Numbered from the stretch's first letter, positions 26,889 through 37,300 are shown. The stretch: 64,000 nt of DNA from Pseudomonas sp. GM50 (GCF_000282375.1 NZ_AKJK01000015.1:20458-84457); one strand, 5' to 3'. Notes: generated by a model not told the origin, from the sequence alone. Translations and numbers: made by a program.

Positions 26889-27608
26889 ATGGAAGATGAA
26901 AAAATAAAGTGTGCAAAAAAGTCCTGTCCATCATTCACCAAGTATATTGGAACGGAAGTCCTAGGTTTTCGCAACTTCAAGATGGATCAGGTGTTCATGT
27001 ATCTGGCTGGCGTCACCCTGTTCTCGGTCGGTGCCAAGTTTTTCATAGTCAGTCGACTGGGAACTGATCCTTTAGATGTCCTGATCATTTCAATCAATAA
27101 AATACTCATGCTCGGAATGGGTGTTTGTTCGGGCATCGTTGCTATATTCTTTCTGCTGTGGTGGATGCTGTGGAACAAGAAATACCCTCCGATAAGTCCC
27201 TTTATTACAACTACGCTTACCGGCCTGCTAATAGACCTCTGGTCTGTGCTGGGGCTTGGAGAGTATTTGATTGTCAGAGTGGATGAGTACACGATATTAG
27301 CGATGGGACTGATCGTGTGTGCTTATTCATCCGCACTGATCATCATGAGCGGTATTGGTATCAGAATCATGGACCTTGTGGTGCTTACCATGGTTTCCAA
27401 ATGGGCGTGGTCATTCACCAAGGCTAAAATGATCATTGAAGTTGGAATCTTTTCGACCGGGTGGCTTTTAGGTGGGCCGTTCGGTGTGGGAACGATTGCA
27501 TTTTTGTTGGTCATAGGCCCTCTCATACAACCATTCATGAATATAAATGCCAGGCGCTTTTCACTTAAGAATTATGGATTAACCAACGCTTCTTCTGCCT
27601 ACCCATAA
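26889..27608 (+). CDS. YczE-like integral membrane protein
   Basis: 239 residues with about six hydrophobic segments after a charged N-terminal tail of some 35 residues. The stretch LFSVGAKFFIVSRLGTDPLDVLIISINK, then TTTLTGLLIDLWSVLG and SGIGIRIMDLVVL, matches the YczE/YitT-type family of unknown function. In Bacillus, yczE lies by surfactin genes and has been linked to polyketide production. Here it starts the plus-strand cassette 99 bp before the radical SAM gene. GC content is visibly lower than in the flanking backbone. A role in export or uptake of the cassette's product is a guess. Confidence 0.7.
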   Translation: MEDEKIKCAKKSCPSFTKYIGTEVLGFRNFKMDQVFMYLAGVTLFSVGAKFFIVSRLGTDPLDVLIISINKILMLGMGVCSGIVAIFFLLWWMLWNKKYPPISPFITTTLTGLLIDLWSVLGLGEYLIVRVDEYTILAMGLIVCAYSSALIIMSGIGIRIMDLVVLTMVSKWAWSFTKAKMIIEVGIFSTGWLLGGPFGVGTIAFLLVIGPLIQPFMNINARRFSLKNYGLTNASSAYP

Positions 27609-27707
27609 CGACGAGAGGGATTGCGGCCACCGTGGCTGTGGGATTATTTTGCCTCGACTATTTTAACCGGTGATGTTGACAGTAACTTCCGAGATGAGGA
27701 GTGAGTA

Positions 27708-29192
27708 ATGGAAAATACAAAAAATAAAAACTGGACCTTGGAAAGCATGCCCGCAAAGCTGGAAGAAATACTTCCTGACGGTAGTGTAAAGTGTCATCTT
27801 TCCCCTCGAAACTGTGTCATCCAGGAAGGCAAGGTAGGTTTTTGCAAGGTGCGCGGAAACAGAGGGGGTCGGTTAGTTACATTGAATTATGGTAAAGGCG
27901 TTCACAGTACCGAAGAGACAATCGAAACCGAGGCGGTATTCCACTTTGCTCCCGGAGAGCGAATCCTTTCCTTAGGCAATATCGGCTGCATGCTTAACTG
28001 CGGCTACTGTCACAACTGGAAGACCTCCCAGGCCAAATATGTGACAGACAAAGACGTGTACTACTATACCCCTGAACAGGTGGTGGAAACTGCACTAAAG
28101 CATGGTATACGCGTCATCTCCTGGACTTATAACGACCCTGTTGTCTGGCATGAGTTCATCCTCGACACGGCAAAGCTGGCAAAGGAAGCGGGGTTGATCA
28201 ACTTATATAAATCTGCATTTTTTATCAGTGAAGAAGCCATTGATGAACTATTGCCGGTCATTGATATATTCTCCATTTCGCTAAAATCCATTTCCCCTGA
28301 ATACTACCGAAAAGTCACAACAGGCTGGGTAGAGCCCGTTCTGGCCGGCATCAAGAAAGTATACGATGCGGGTAAATATGTTGAAGTCAGCACTTTGATG
28401 GTGACCGACATCAGTGACGATGAGGATACCGCCAGGAAGATTAGCCAGTGGGTATTGGATGAACTGGGCCCGAATGTACCGCTCCACTTTGTAAGGTTTC
28501 ACCCCGATTATAAAATGAGTAATAGCATCCGGACCCCCGTGGACAGACTCCTGAAGGCTCGAGACATCGCTCGGAGCATGGGGGTTGAGCATGTTTATCT
28601 GGGAAACGTGAATGATGTCGAGGGCACCAATACCAGTTGCAATAACTGTAACGCTCTACTCGTTACCCGCTACGGTTTGAATGCTGACATCATCGGACTG
28701 GATAGCAATGGTTGCTGTACTCAGTGTGGGCACGATGCACATTTCAAGTTACTTGGCGAACACAAAGTGAACATTCCTGTTGAACTGCAAGAGGATGCGT
28801 TGACCGCTTACGAGAAGCGAAAGTTCGAGTGGCATGGGGATATCGTATCGCTGCATGCCCAAGTACTGAATACTGAAGGCTTTGAACAGACCGTCTACCT
28901 GCGGCGCAATTATACCGATGGGCTTAACAGTGATTGGAAATCACTGACATTGCGGCCGTACGAAAGCTATCGATTCATTGTCGCCAAGGCGCGAATTGAT
29001 GAATCAGGCCCTGAGGTCTGGCTTCCCAAGGGAGTTAACTCAAATCTTCATGAAGTATTCGACAGGGCTCACTTCCCAACCGAGTCGATTGAAGAGATTG
29101 GTATTTCGCAAAATGACATCACGCCGACAATTGGTTATGAAGGCAAACAGAACATGTATGAGCAGATTATCAAACTGGTCAACAAGTCATGA
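27708..29192 (+). CDS. AmrS-like radical SAM enzyme with extra C-terminal domain
   Basis: 494 residues. The radical SAM cluster motif CxxxCxxC is in LGNIGCMLNCGYCHNW near residue 95. The N-terminal Cys motifs (VKCHLSPRNCVIQEGKVGFCKVR) and the later Cys quartet (TSCNNCNALLV ... NGCCTQCG near 305-345) match the AmmeMemoRadiSam system radical SAM / PflA-like group. That group usually ends there at about 340-390 residues; here roughly 130 more follow, a beta-rich domain of unknown family (EWHGDIVSLHAQVLNTEGF onward). GAGGAG precedes the ATG. No AMMECR1 or Memo gene is near. The stop overlaps the next start (ATGA), coupling it to a PLP enzyme. The substrate is unknown, perhaps an amino acid. Confidence 0.82.
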   Translation: MENTKNKNWTLESMPAKLEEILPDGSVKCHLSPRNCVIQEGKVGFCKVRGNRGGRLVTLNYGKGVHSTEETIETEAVFHFAPGERILSLGNIGCMLNCGYCHNWKTSQAKYVTDKDVYYYTPEQVVETALKHGIRVISWTYNDPVVWHEFILDTAKLAKEAGLINLYKSAFFISEEAIDELLPVIDIFSISLKSISPEYYRKVTTGWVEPVLAGIKKVYDAGKYVEVSTLMVTDISDDEDTARKISQWVLDELGPNVPLHFVRFHPDYKMSNSIRTPVDRLLKARDIARSMGVEHVYLGNVNDVEGTNTSCNNCNALLVTRYGLNADIIGLDSNGCCTQCGHDAHFKLLGEHKVNIPVELQEDALTAYEKRKFEWHGDIVSLHAQVLNTEGFEQTVYLRRNYTDGLNSDWKSLTLRPYESYRFIVAKARIDESGPEVWLPKGVNSNLHEVFDRAHFPTESIEEIGISQNDITPTIGYEGKQNMYEQIIKLVNKS

Positions 29193-30343
29193 ATGTGTCT
29201 ACTGAAATACTCCATATCAAGGTCGATGACCGAGAGGCCCATCCATCTGTGACGCCTATTTATCAGTGCAGCGCTTTTAGCGCTGACTCGGCGTTCTTCT
29301 ACTCGAGAAAAGCCAATCCCAACGTGACTGAGCTGGAACAGGTTGTCGCTTCCTTGGAAGGCAGCGAATACGCCTTGGCCTACAGCACCGGAATGAGTGC
29401 CATCTACATGGTTTTGGAGCTGCTGAAACCGGGTGGGTCGCTGGTGATCAACAAATACATCTATGGCTGTTCTTATAAACTGTTTCAGCGATATGCTGCA
29501 CGTATCGGTGCGCAACTTACGATTCTGGATCTCACCACAGAAAGTGGGTTGGAAGCGTTGCCATCGAACGTGGATATGGTCATTTTCGAAACGCCGACCA
29601 ATCCCTTCCTGAAAGATATTGATATTCATGCGGTCAGCAGGGCGGTTAAGCAAAACAACCCACAGGCCCTGGTAGTCGTTGATAACACTTGGGCCACTCC
29701 GATCTTTCAAAAACCTCTAAACTTTGGCGCCGACATTTCTCTGTACAGTGCAACGAAGTATTTCTCCGGGCACAGCGATGTCATGGGCGGCCTGGTGCTT
29801 ATCAACAGTGAAATGATTTATAAGCGCCTGCTCGAAGGTCGTTTTTATTCAGGCTCAATATTAGCCCCTTATAGCGCATGGTTGCTTCGCAGAAGCATGC
29901 AGACGTTTAACCTACGCATGGAGAAACACAGTAACACTACCTCCAGCATGCTCAACTACCTGCAGGAACTGCCCTTTATTGAGCATGTTTATTATCCGCG
30001 AGTCGATGGCAAACAACTGACCGGATATGGTGGCATTGTGTTTGTTGATATTCGGCCCGATCTGGTTCCCTTTTACAAAATCTTCACCAGCGCCCTCAAA
30101 TGGTTTGGAACGGGCACGGGAATGGCATGTGTCACGTCGATGGTTGCTCAACCCTTTAGTGGGAGCCATGCCTCAATGACTGAGCAGGAAAAAGCGGACA
30201 TGGGGATTGAAAAGGGTTTGGTTCGATTGTGTTTTGGTTTAGAAGCCCTTGAGGATCTTAAAGAGGATCTGCTTCAAGCATTCGAAACCATGGAAAACAT
30301 GGAAAACATGGCGAATCGAGAACGTGCACTTAAACCTGCGTAG
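29189..30343 (+). CDS. Cys/Met-metabolism PLP-dependent enzyme
   Basis: 384 residues. This is the fold-type I group of cystathionine gamma-synthase, gamma-lyases and methionine gamma-lyase. The phosphate-contact motif is FFYSRKANPNVTELE, the cofactor region ALAYSTGMSAIYMVL and FETPTNPFLKDIDI, and the Schiff-base Lys lies in LYSATKYFSGHSDVMGG near residue 193. Members carry out gamma- or beta-elimination or replacement on sulfur or oxygen side chains. The start lies inside the radical SAM stop. The C-terminal tail carries a short repeat (ENMENM). It is followed at once by a strong terminator. The sequence departs enough from metB/metC that a specialised substrate is likely. Confidence 0.85.
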   Translation: MNVSTEILHIKVDDREAHPSVTPIYQCSAFSADSAFFYSRKANPNVTELEQVVASLEGSEYALAYSTGMSAIYMVLELLKPGGSLVINKYIYGCSYKLFQRYAARIGAQLTILDLTTESGLEALPSNVDMVIFETPTNPFLKDIDIHAVSRAVKQNNPQALVVVDNTWATPIFQKPLNFGADISLYSATKYFSGHSDVMGGLVLINSEMIYKRLLEGRFYSGSILAPYSAWLLRRSMQTFNLRMEKHSNTTSSMLNYLQELPFIEHVYYPRVDGKQLTGYGGIVFVDIRPDLVPFYKIFTSALKWFGTGTGMACVTSMVAQPFSGSHASMTEQEKADMGIEKGLVRLCFGLEALEDLKEDLLQAFETMENMENMANRERALKPA

Positions 30344-30358
30344 TTGATGTTAATCATG

Positions 30359-30392
30359 AGCAACGAGCTTTCAACGGCTCGTTGCTTTTTTT
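30359..30392 (+). terminator. Intrinsic terminator between the two PLP genes
   Basis: AGCAACGAGC at 30359-30368 and GCTCGTTGCT at 30377-30386 form a perfect 10-bp stem with an eight-base loop, followed by seven T (30386-30392). It falls within a frame that is open upstream of the aminotransferase, which shows that the true start of that gene lies further on (30407). Read-through would set the level of the aminotransferase. Confidence 0.85.
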
Positions 30393-30406
30393 ATGGAGAA
30401 GCGAAA

Positions 30407-31663
30407 TTGTCCATTGCATTCGAAAAAACGATATTCGAAGACCCTACTCTGAACGTTATCCATCTTCTAAACTCCATTTCCAATGAAAATCCAGAGGCTA
30501 TTTCTCTGGCTTCCGGTCGACCTGATGATGAGCAATGCGACCACGCCCTCATCGATAAGGGGCTGGCCAGCTATGCACGATACATCGCCGATACGGAACA
30601 TTCACTTGCGACACTCCTTTGCCAATATGGAAAAACCGCCGGGATTATCAATGAGATAATCGCCAAATATTTGCAGGTGGATGAAGGGATAAAAATTTTC
30701 ACCCCTGAAAGTATTGTCGTGTGTATGGGGTTTCAAGAAGCTGCCACCTTGACACTGTTAGCCATTTTTGAAGGGGGCGGTGTTTTATTAGTGCCTGACC
30801 CTGTGTTTTCCGGGATAACCGGTATTGCGAAATTATTAAGAATAAAAATTGTACCCGTCCCCATGGACACCTTCCTCGATCCCTCTGCCCTGCGTAAGGT
30901 CGCCAAGGAGCTGGAGTCCAGGGGGGAAAAGATAAAAGCGCTGTACGCGATTTCAGATTTTAGTAACCCTACTGCTGACAGCCTTTCCTATGAAGACAGG
31001 AAGGCTATGCTCTCCTTGGCCAATGAAATTGACTTTTTAATCCTGGAGGACAATGCCTACAGCTACTTCAGGTACGAGGGAGATAAAATCCCTTCGATGA
31101 AGTCGATCGACAGTAGTCGAGTGTTCCTTCTTGGCTCTTTTGCAAAGTCGATTTTTCCGGGATTGCGTATGGGCTATCTAGTCGCTCCGGAGGGCGCCGG
31201 GGTGATGTCCTTTAGCAGTAGATTATGCAAAGCCAAAAGCTTGATCACGGTCAATACACCTGCCCTGTGTCAAGCGGTTGTCGGAGGTTTGTTGATAGAG
31301 AACAATTACTCTTTAAAAAACCTGAACCAACCAAGAGTGTTGTCTTACACGAAAAAAAGAAACTGCATGATTGAATGCCTTGAACGTGAATTCCCGTTCA
31401 AGGATAATTCTCGAAGAACTGTCACCTGGAACCATCCGACAGGTGGTTTTTTCATCAATGTACAGTTGCCTTTCACCTTTGAATATTCTGAAATGTGCGA
31501 GTGCGCCAGGAATTTCAAGGTTATTGTATTTCCCACTTCCTTGTTTTCACTGACGAATGAGGCTGTTACTCAGGTCAGATTGTCGTTTAGTAATGCGACA
31601 GAATCAGAAATCCAACAAGCGATAGGCCGCCTCAGGGCGTACATTGAATTTAGAATGCAGTAA
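30407..31663 (+). CDS. Fold-type I aminotransferase-like PLP enzyme
   Basis: 418 residues from a TTG start at 30407, chosen because GGAGA at 30395-30399 is well spaced and the upstream part of the frame encodes a terminator. Motifs: ENPEAISLASGRPD at the N terminus, ESIVVCMGFQEAATLTLLAIF, the Asn/Asp region SDFSNPTADSLSYEDRK, LILEDNAYSYFR, and the PLP Lys in LLGSFAKSIFPGLRMGYLVAP. It belongs to the class I/II (LysN/MocR-like) group that also includes oxidases of arginine such as MppP. It may transaminate or otherwise modify the product of the two upstream enzymes. Confidence 0.82.
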   Translation: MSIAFEKTIFEDPTLNVIHLLNSISNENPEAISLASGRPDDEQCDHALIDKGLASYARYIADTEHSLATLLCQYGKTAGIINEIIAKYLQVDEGIKIFTPESIVVCMGFQEAATLTLLAIFEGGGVLLVPDPVFSGITGIAKLLRIKIVPVPMDTFLDPSALRKVAKELESRGEKIKALYAISDFSNPTADSLSYEDRKAMLSLANEIDFLILEDNAYSYFRYEGDKIPSMKSIDSSRVFLLGSFAKSIFPGLRMGYLVAPEGAGVMSFSSRLCKAKSLITVNTPALCQAVVGGLLIENNYSLKNLNQPRVLSYTKKRNCMIECLEREFPFKDNSRRTVTWNHPTGGFFINVQLPFTFEYSEMCECARNFKVIVFPTSLFSLTNEAVTQVRLSFSNATESEIQQAIGRLRAYIEFRMQ

Positions 31664-31745
31664 AGCATCCTCCCGTGGGCCTTGGGGATTGATGCCAAGG
31701 CGTGTTGATCAGTCAATGAGAAACAAGCCTTGTATGACTTTCCGC

Positions 31746-32378
31746 TCAGGTACCTGTGGCAAGCATAACGCCAGTGGCTACCTGATAGGCACCCAGGATG
31801 CTTATGGTTGACCCGGAAAAATAGTTGATCAACCTAAGCTTTGATTGGGAGATCCGGGTCTTGAATATGGAGGAGAATCCGCTCAACCCCAGCCACCAGA
31901 CAGCCGAGCCTAGAAATATACCGATCACCATAGGCAACACTGAGTGCTGACTGCTTTGATCATTGACCATGCCGTCACTCATGGCGGCAAATATCGCAAT
32001 AAACGACAAGATGGTCATTGGGTTTGACAGTGTCAAAAACAGTGTAGTCGAGTAGGCTTTGAACATGTTGGCTCGCTCACCCGCCAGGGCTGTTGTGCTC
32101 CCTTTCGATCTTATTGTTTGATAACCAATGTACGCGAGGAACACTCCCCCGAAAATACACAACCATGGTTTGAAGCTAATGAGCGTCGCTATGATAGCTG
32201 TAATCCCCAGCGCACCGACAAATCCATAGATCGAATCAGCTGTAGCCGCCCCCAATCCTGTCGCGAAACCTGCTCTCCATCCCAGCATAAGGCTCCTCTG
32301 TATGCACAACAGCCCAATGGGCCCCACAGGGGCTGCAATACAAAGCCCAATGACCATTGACTTAACGAAAATCAACAT
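31746..32378 (-). CDS. LysE-family amino acid exporter
   Basis: 210 residues with five or six helices. The N terminus FVKSMVIGLCIAAPVGPIGLLCIQRSLMLGWRAGFATGLGAATADSIYGFVGALG is the LysE/RhtB signature. GGAGGT precedes the ATG at 32378. It faces the aminotransferase gene tail to tail; a 7-bp hairpin (31679-31701) without a T run lies between them. Such proteins export amino acids or small amino-acid-like compounds. Its presence beside two PLP enzymes and an Lrp regulator suggests that the cassette makes an amino-acid-like product that leaves the cell. Confidence 0.88.
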   Translation of the reverse strand: MLIFVKSMVIGLCIAAPVGPIGLLCIQRSLMLGWRAGFATGLGAATADSIYGFVGALGITAIIATLISFKPWLCIFGGVFLAYIGYQTIRSKGSTTALAGERANMFKAYSTTLFLTLSNPMTILSFIAIFAAMSDGMVNDQSSQHSVLPMVIGIFLGSAVWWLGLSGFSSIFKTRISQSKLRLINYFSGSTISILGAYQVATGVMLATGT

Positions 32379-32895
32379 AGATGCACCTCCGTAATTGATA
32401 CTGAAAGGTTAGGGGAAGTGCACTTTTTTATGAATTAATTATTAATCTTCACACAGGCTTTTCCGACAATTTTGCACGAAGTATTCTTGTTTTTCCTTCA
32501 TTACTAAGGTGCAGCGGTGTCCTGGGCACCGGATACTCTCGATACCTATCCGGCACTGGAAGTCCGTCCGATGGACACTTGAAGTGGCTGGCGGATGCTG
32601 ATCCGAAGACCAGCACCAGCCAATGCTTCAGAGACGAAACCGATCTATCGATTGCGAGAGTTTGCCCGTCAGCTGGCCTTAGAGGCAGCCCTGATGGAGT
32701 TGACCTTGAGGGTTGAGAGCCAAGACGGATACTGACTATCGAATCGTACTTTTCCATGTCCGAATCACCGAGTGAATGATTTGCTGGTCCTGCTAACGAA
32801 GCCATTCAGGATGATGACGTGATCTGCATCCAGCGTTCTATAAATTCAACCAGGGTCTGCTTAATCGTTGGTGTCATCGTGTCTTATCATTTGGT
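32379..32895. other. Gap without a recognisable gene
   Basis: About 500 bp between the exporter gene and the glycoside hydrolase gene. A minus-strand open frame at 32449-32805 (118 codons) has no family features and a composition that looks random. Several plus-strand pieces read without stops for 40-50 codons. It may be a decayed gene at the junction of two acquired segments. Confidence 0.4.
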
Positions 32896-34233
32896 TTAGG
32901 TAATGATGCTCTGAAGCGCCGCCATCAGAGTGGTACCCGATGTATCTTGCACAGGAAAAAGCTGGTCCACGGCATAGCTAACGCTAGGAAACTCTCCGTA
33001 ACTGACGGCCGTCTCGCCGGTCATATCGCTAAATAACACGTTACCACTGGGGTAAGTCGTCGGCTCTACCATGTAGAGTCCCCAATTGGCACTCAGAGTC
33101 ACCTCGTCGCTGAACTCATAGAGACAGAAGCCCATCAGGTAGCTACCGGTATTGGTGGCAAGATAACTCACAATGGTCTGTACGATGTCCAGGGTGACCG
33201 TGGTGAACTGTGCTTGCTGCCCGCTTGCTCCATTGTCCGACCGCGTTACCCCTATTTCACTGAGCAGCAGGGGAACGCTGAATTGCTGACCGGGTCAGTT
33301 CAGGCTGTTCGTCGTCGCGTTACTGGACCAGCTGTCGTATTGCCCCAACGTCGTGGTCAAGCCCTCCCCGACTTGATAGATATTGACGCTGTTGAAGTAC
33401 CAGAGGTTGTTATAACCGATGATATCGCCGATGCCGGCCCAGGTGCCCGAGAAAGTCGCGCCATCGCCGCCAGTGGTGCCCTCCGGCAGATTAGTGTTAG
33501 TCGTCACACCCTTGAGGAAAGCCTGAAACCAGTAGCTCAACGGCGGATTACCCGACGATGGGTCGCCCTGGTCTGCGTTCGAGATGGGGCTGGTCAGTAA
33601 CACGTAGCGATATTTGGCGGCACTGATCTGCAGCTGCAGGTTAACGATCCACCATATCACCCTGGCCAGGCGTGATCCCGGACCAACCGCCCCACTGCTT
33701 CCCTGACCGACAAACGTATTGATATCGATCTCGTTGCCAACGGAGAAACTATGGACGGCCGGATGGATATCGCCGCTGACCACCACGCTACTGACAAATT
33801 GCTTCAGTGCGCTCTGTATGTCGGACGGCGCGCTGTCGAAGCTGTACGAGGCGTCAGGGTCATTACCGTTCCACGCATAAGTGTCGTCAGACAGGAAATA
33901 ATTGGATATGGGCACCACAACCTTTACGCCACTTTGATGCGCATAGTCCAGAAAGTTGATATGCGCGGTGCCATACGTTCCGTTCCAGCCGCGTGTTGCG
34001 CCCCAGTCATAGAGGCGAACCAAGTTAAAGCCGAAGCTGCCGATCACTCCGATATCGTTTCGGTAGGCGTTGCCGCTTGTGTCCTGCCCGGTATTCCAAA
34101 GCGCCTGGAAACTGTCGTTAAAGAAGTCGGAATCAGAGAACTGCGCTTGTGCCCCGGAGTTGGAATATGGTGGAGACCATGTCGTCCATGTCGGGCTGTA
34201 TACCACTCCAAATACAGTGTCCGAAGTTTCCAT
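32896..34233 (-). pseudogene. Glycoside hydrolase (GH72/GH17-like) with one in-frame TGA
   Basis: One frame of 446 codons interrupted once, by TGA at 33297-33295, just after residue 312. Before it: FGVVYSPTWTTWSPPYS, LRLYDWG-type FNLVRLYDWGATRGW, VVVPISNYF, and FSVGNEIDINTF with a probable acid/base Glu. After it, in the same frame: FSVPLLLSEIGVTR with a probable nucleophile Glu, then SYLATNTGSYLMGFCLYEFSDE. This matches the barrel of beta-1,3-glucan enzymes such as GH72. Both catalytic Glu lie on opposite sides of the stop, so the first part alone should be inactive. There is no signal peptide. AAGGAAGGA precedes the ATG. It is the last gene of the large operon. Confidence 0.7.
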
Positions 34234-34376
34234 TTTCGATCCTTCCTTTCATGGGTGATCCGCATGTTGCGTAATCTGATCATCAAGTAGTCGAGGGCCC
34301 TGAAAGGCCCTTTATTTACTACCTAACGGCTCTCCAGCAAGTGAAACAAAGCTGCTGCACCTGAACTGCGCGCTAC

Positions 34377-37300
34377 TCAGGCAGGGTAGATCTGATTTTG
34401 AATATCCAGAATCCCGGTGAGCTTGTCGGCACCATCAACGTAGCTGTAAACCAGCACATCGAGTACCCACTGCCCTGGCGCCGCGGCGGTAATGCCCATT
34501 TGCGCGGCGCTGTTTGTCATCGCCGAAGCCAGTGCCCCAACAAGACCAGAGGCCTGCCAGTCGGTGTCGACGTTGAACTGGACGGTCGGTACCAACACCA
34601 AAGGATTACGGAAGGAAAGGCTGCCTGGCGTTGTCGGATCGGTCTTGCCATCTACCGACTGCCAGTAAGCAGCGCCGATGCGCATTTGGCGTATCGTCCC
34701 CGGCAGAGCCTGGGCCTGTGATGCCACGAGCGTCTCGAAAAAATTGCTGAGTGCGGAAGTCAAGTCTGGCCCCGTCATCGGCACCGTTTCGATATGACTG
34801 AGCAGCGGGGTGATCCGTGTCGGAAACTTCGCCACCGGTGTCTTGTAGATGAACAGCGGGTTTATCTGGGCACCGGCAATCAAGTTGGCGTTGCGCGATA
34901 TCGACGTTCCGCCGCTGGCGTTTTGCAGCAACAGCAGGTTGAGCCGGTAGAAGTCGTAATCGAGTTCCAACTGATCCGAGACCAGCGCCTGCTCTTTTTC
35001 CAGCGAAAATGCCAAGCGGGTTCCAGCCTGAGAGGCATTCAGCCAGGCCCCCTCCCCATTGCCGGCAGGCACATACTTCAGGCCCGGCCACAGTATCTGG
35101 CGGTATACCTTGATCACCGCTGATGCCCCTGTACCCGACAACGTCAGCCTGTAGGTCTGCGGTGCGGTAAAGACTTGAGGCTTCTGTTGCCCGTCTATTA
35201 TTGTTTGCGTGCCCTGCGGATCGACAATCAACCAGTCGGTGTTACCGCTCCCGGCGACCGCAGGCTTGATCGTCTGCTTGCCACTAAGCTTGAAGCCATA
35301 CCCCTCGAACTCGGTCGCCAGCACAGCTGGAACAACCCCATTGTTCAGATCGAACTGATAGCTTGCATCGGTCACAAACAGGAAGTCGTCAGGGTCTACC
35401 GAAAAATCTGTCATCTGCCCCGTGCGATCCAGTGTGACGCCGCTGATGTGGGCAGGCACCCCGCGGGTCAACGTCGACATCAGATAAGTGAAAGTCTTTT
35501 CGGGCAGGCCCGCGAACAGTTTCATGGCCGGCACGCCGCTCCAGGCATTCTGGAGCCTGACCGCCAGGTCTGCGAGCGCGGCAACCGCGTTCGCAGCGGC
35601 CGGGCTGGCAGTCCCGACCGACGTATCCGGCAGTTGCGCAAGGTCAGCCGATATAGCCGGCCAGACCGCCGAGAAAGCCGCCAACACTTCAATAACGCTC
35701 TCGTATTTAGGCGCGTTCGCATAGCTCAGGGCGTCGGCGCTGTCATCGCTGGTCTGGTTGAAACGAACCTCCAGCGTCATCTGATCCTGAGCCGCGTACT
35801 GCCGCTTCGTAGTGAAGCCGTAATCCCACTGGGCCAGCACTTTGGTCGGTTCCGGGGTCGTCGTCGCGTTGCTCGCAGACTGATCCGAGATGATCGCCGG
35901 CCCTGGATAACCACGTAAGGGGACCGGTACCTGGATCTGGCCGACCTCTCCATCAGTGTCCGCACCGTTGACAATGGGAACGATGAAGTTGAGCCAGGAC
36001 GAGCTCTTGTATCCCTGGATACCGTCCACCGAATGAAGATCGAACTCCATCTGGCTGACCTGATAGTCGAGATTGAGCACGACCGACTTCTGAATGGCCG
36101 GGTCTTTGACCCCGAACAGCGTGGTAATTCTTGATCCGCTGGTTGAAAGCGCACCCTTGGCAGTGGCAATGCTCATTTGCGGTACGTTCTGAATGCCACG
36201 CGGGGGCGCCAAGCTGTTCAGCGTGTAGCTGCCAGGCAGTGTTCCCGCATCAATATCGGCCAGGTTGTCCGAGAACTGTTCCTGACCACCGAAATGGTTG
36301 GCGATCACTTCCAGTGTATCGGTAGCGCTCGGCGTGAACGCGGTGCTGTCGATGGTGACCGTACTGCCTGCGGCGAAGAAACCCGTGCGCTCTGCGTTGG
36401 CGTCGACCACATCCGCAATCTCTACGTTCATCCATGCAGCCACGTCCGTGATCGTGGCGAGCGAGGCAGGCACCCCATAAGACGTCACGTTGATCGCGGT
36501 AGAACCCAGGAACAGCGACTCATCGGTGGCGGCCAGCGTCATCCCGGCAGGTAGATCCCCGGGCAGCTTGACTTTGAAGAACCCGGCAATCGTATTGAGC
36601 GTATCGGAGCCCGTGGTCGTGTAGGTATCAGGGGCACCGGTATAACTGACTGTCAGCCCCGGACGAATGATGTTTGGGACATAAAAGATGGTCTGCGCGA
36701 GGAAACTCTGGGAAACCTGGGCCCGGGCAGCCAGCGGTGCGAACGGTTGGTTCGGATTGGCGACCGAAGCCGCATCATCCGGCGTACGGATGACCCCGGC
36801 TACCAGGTTGCCGGAGAGCTGTGGCGCCGTGGTTGGATCATCGCCAGCCCCCCTGCCCTGAACATCGAGATCGATTTGGACCAACGTCTGCACTGAGTAT
36901 GCAGAGCTCAAGGTCGTCAGCAACTGTTGCTTGAGCGTGGCCTGAGCCTCATCAAGCCCCGTGCCGTCGGTCCCGAGAATCGGCGCGACGATCCCGGACA
37001 TGCCGGTCGCGATCCCACCTTTAGCGGCAATCACGTCGGCAATATTGGCGGCGACCTTACTGTCCGAGGATCCCGACACGGCATATGACGGCGACAAGAG
37101 CAGATCGATGGCGGCCAGGAACTGCTGGTTCCATTGGTCTGGATCCGCAGCGCGGAAAGCCTGCTGTTTACCCGTCCAGACCAAGCCCTTGTCGCTGGAA
37201 TAGGTCGGGACTTCGACGGTGTTGTTCCAGGCGACGGTCGAGAGAGGCGTTACACCGAAGTAGCGGACCCCGGACGTGTTGACCTTGTAGGTCATGCCTA

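Noticed and set aside
32449..32805. 118-codon frame on the minus strand in a gene-poor gap
   Set aside because: It has no ribosome site of note, no family features and a random-looking composition. It is described as part of the gap instead.
33295..33297. TGA read as selenocysteine
   Set aside because: The site is in a secreted-type glycosidase between catalytic motifs, not at a redox site, and I see no hairpin of the bacterial SECIS type placed right after it. A nonsense change is simpler.
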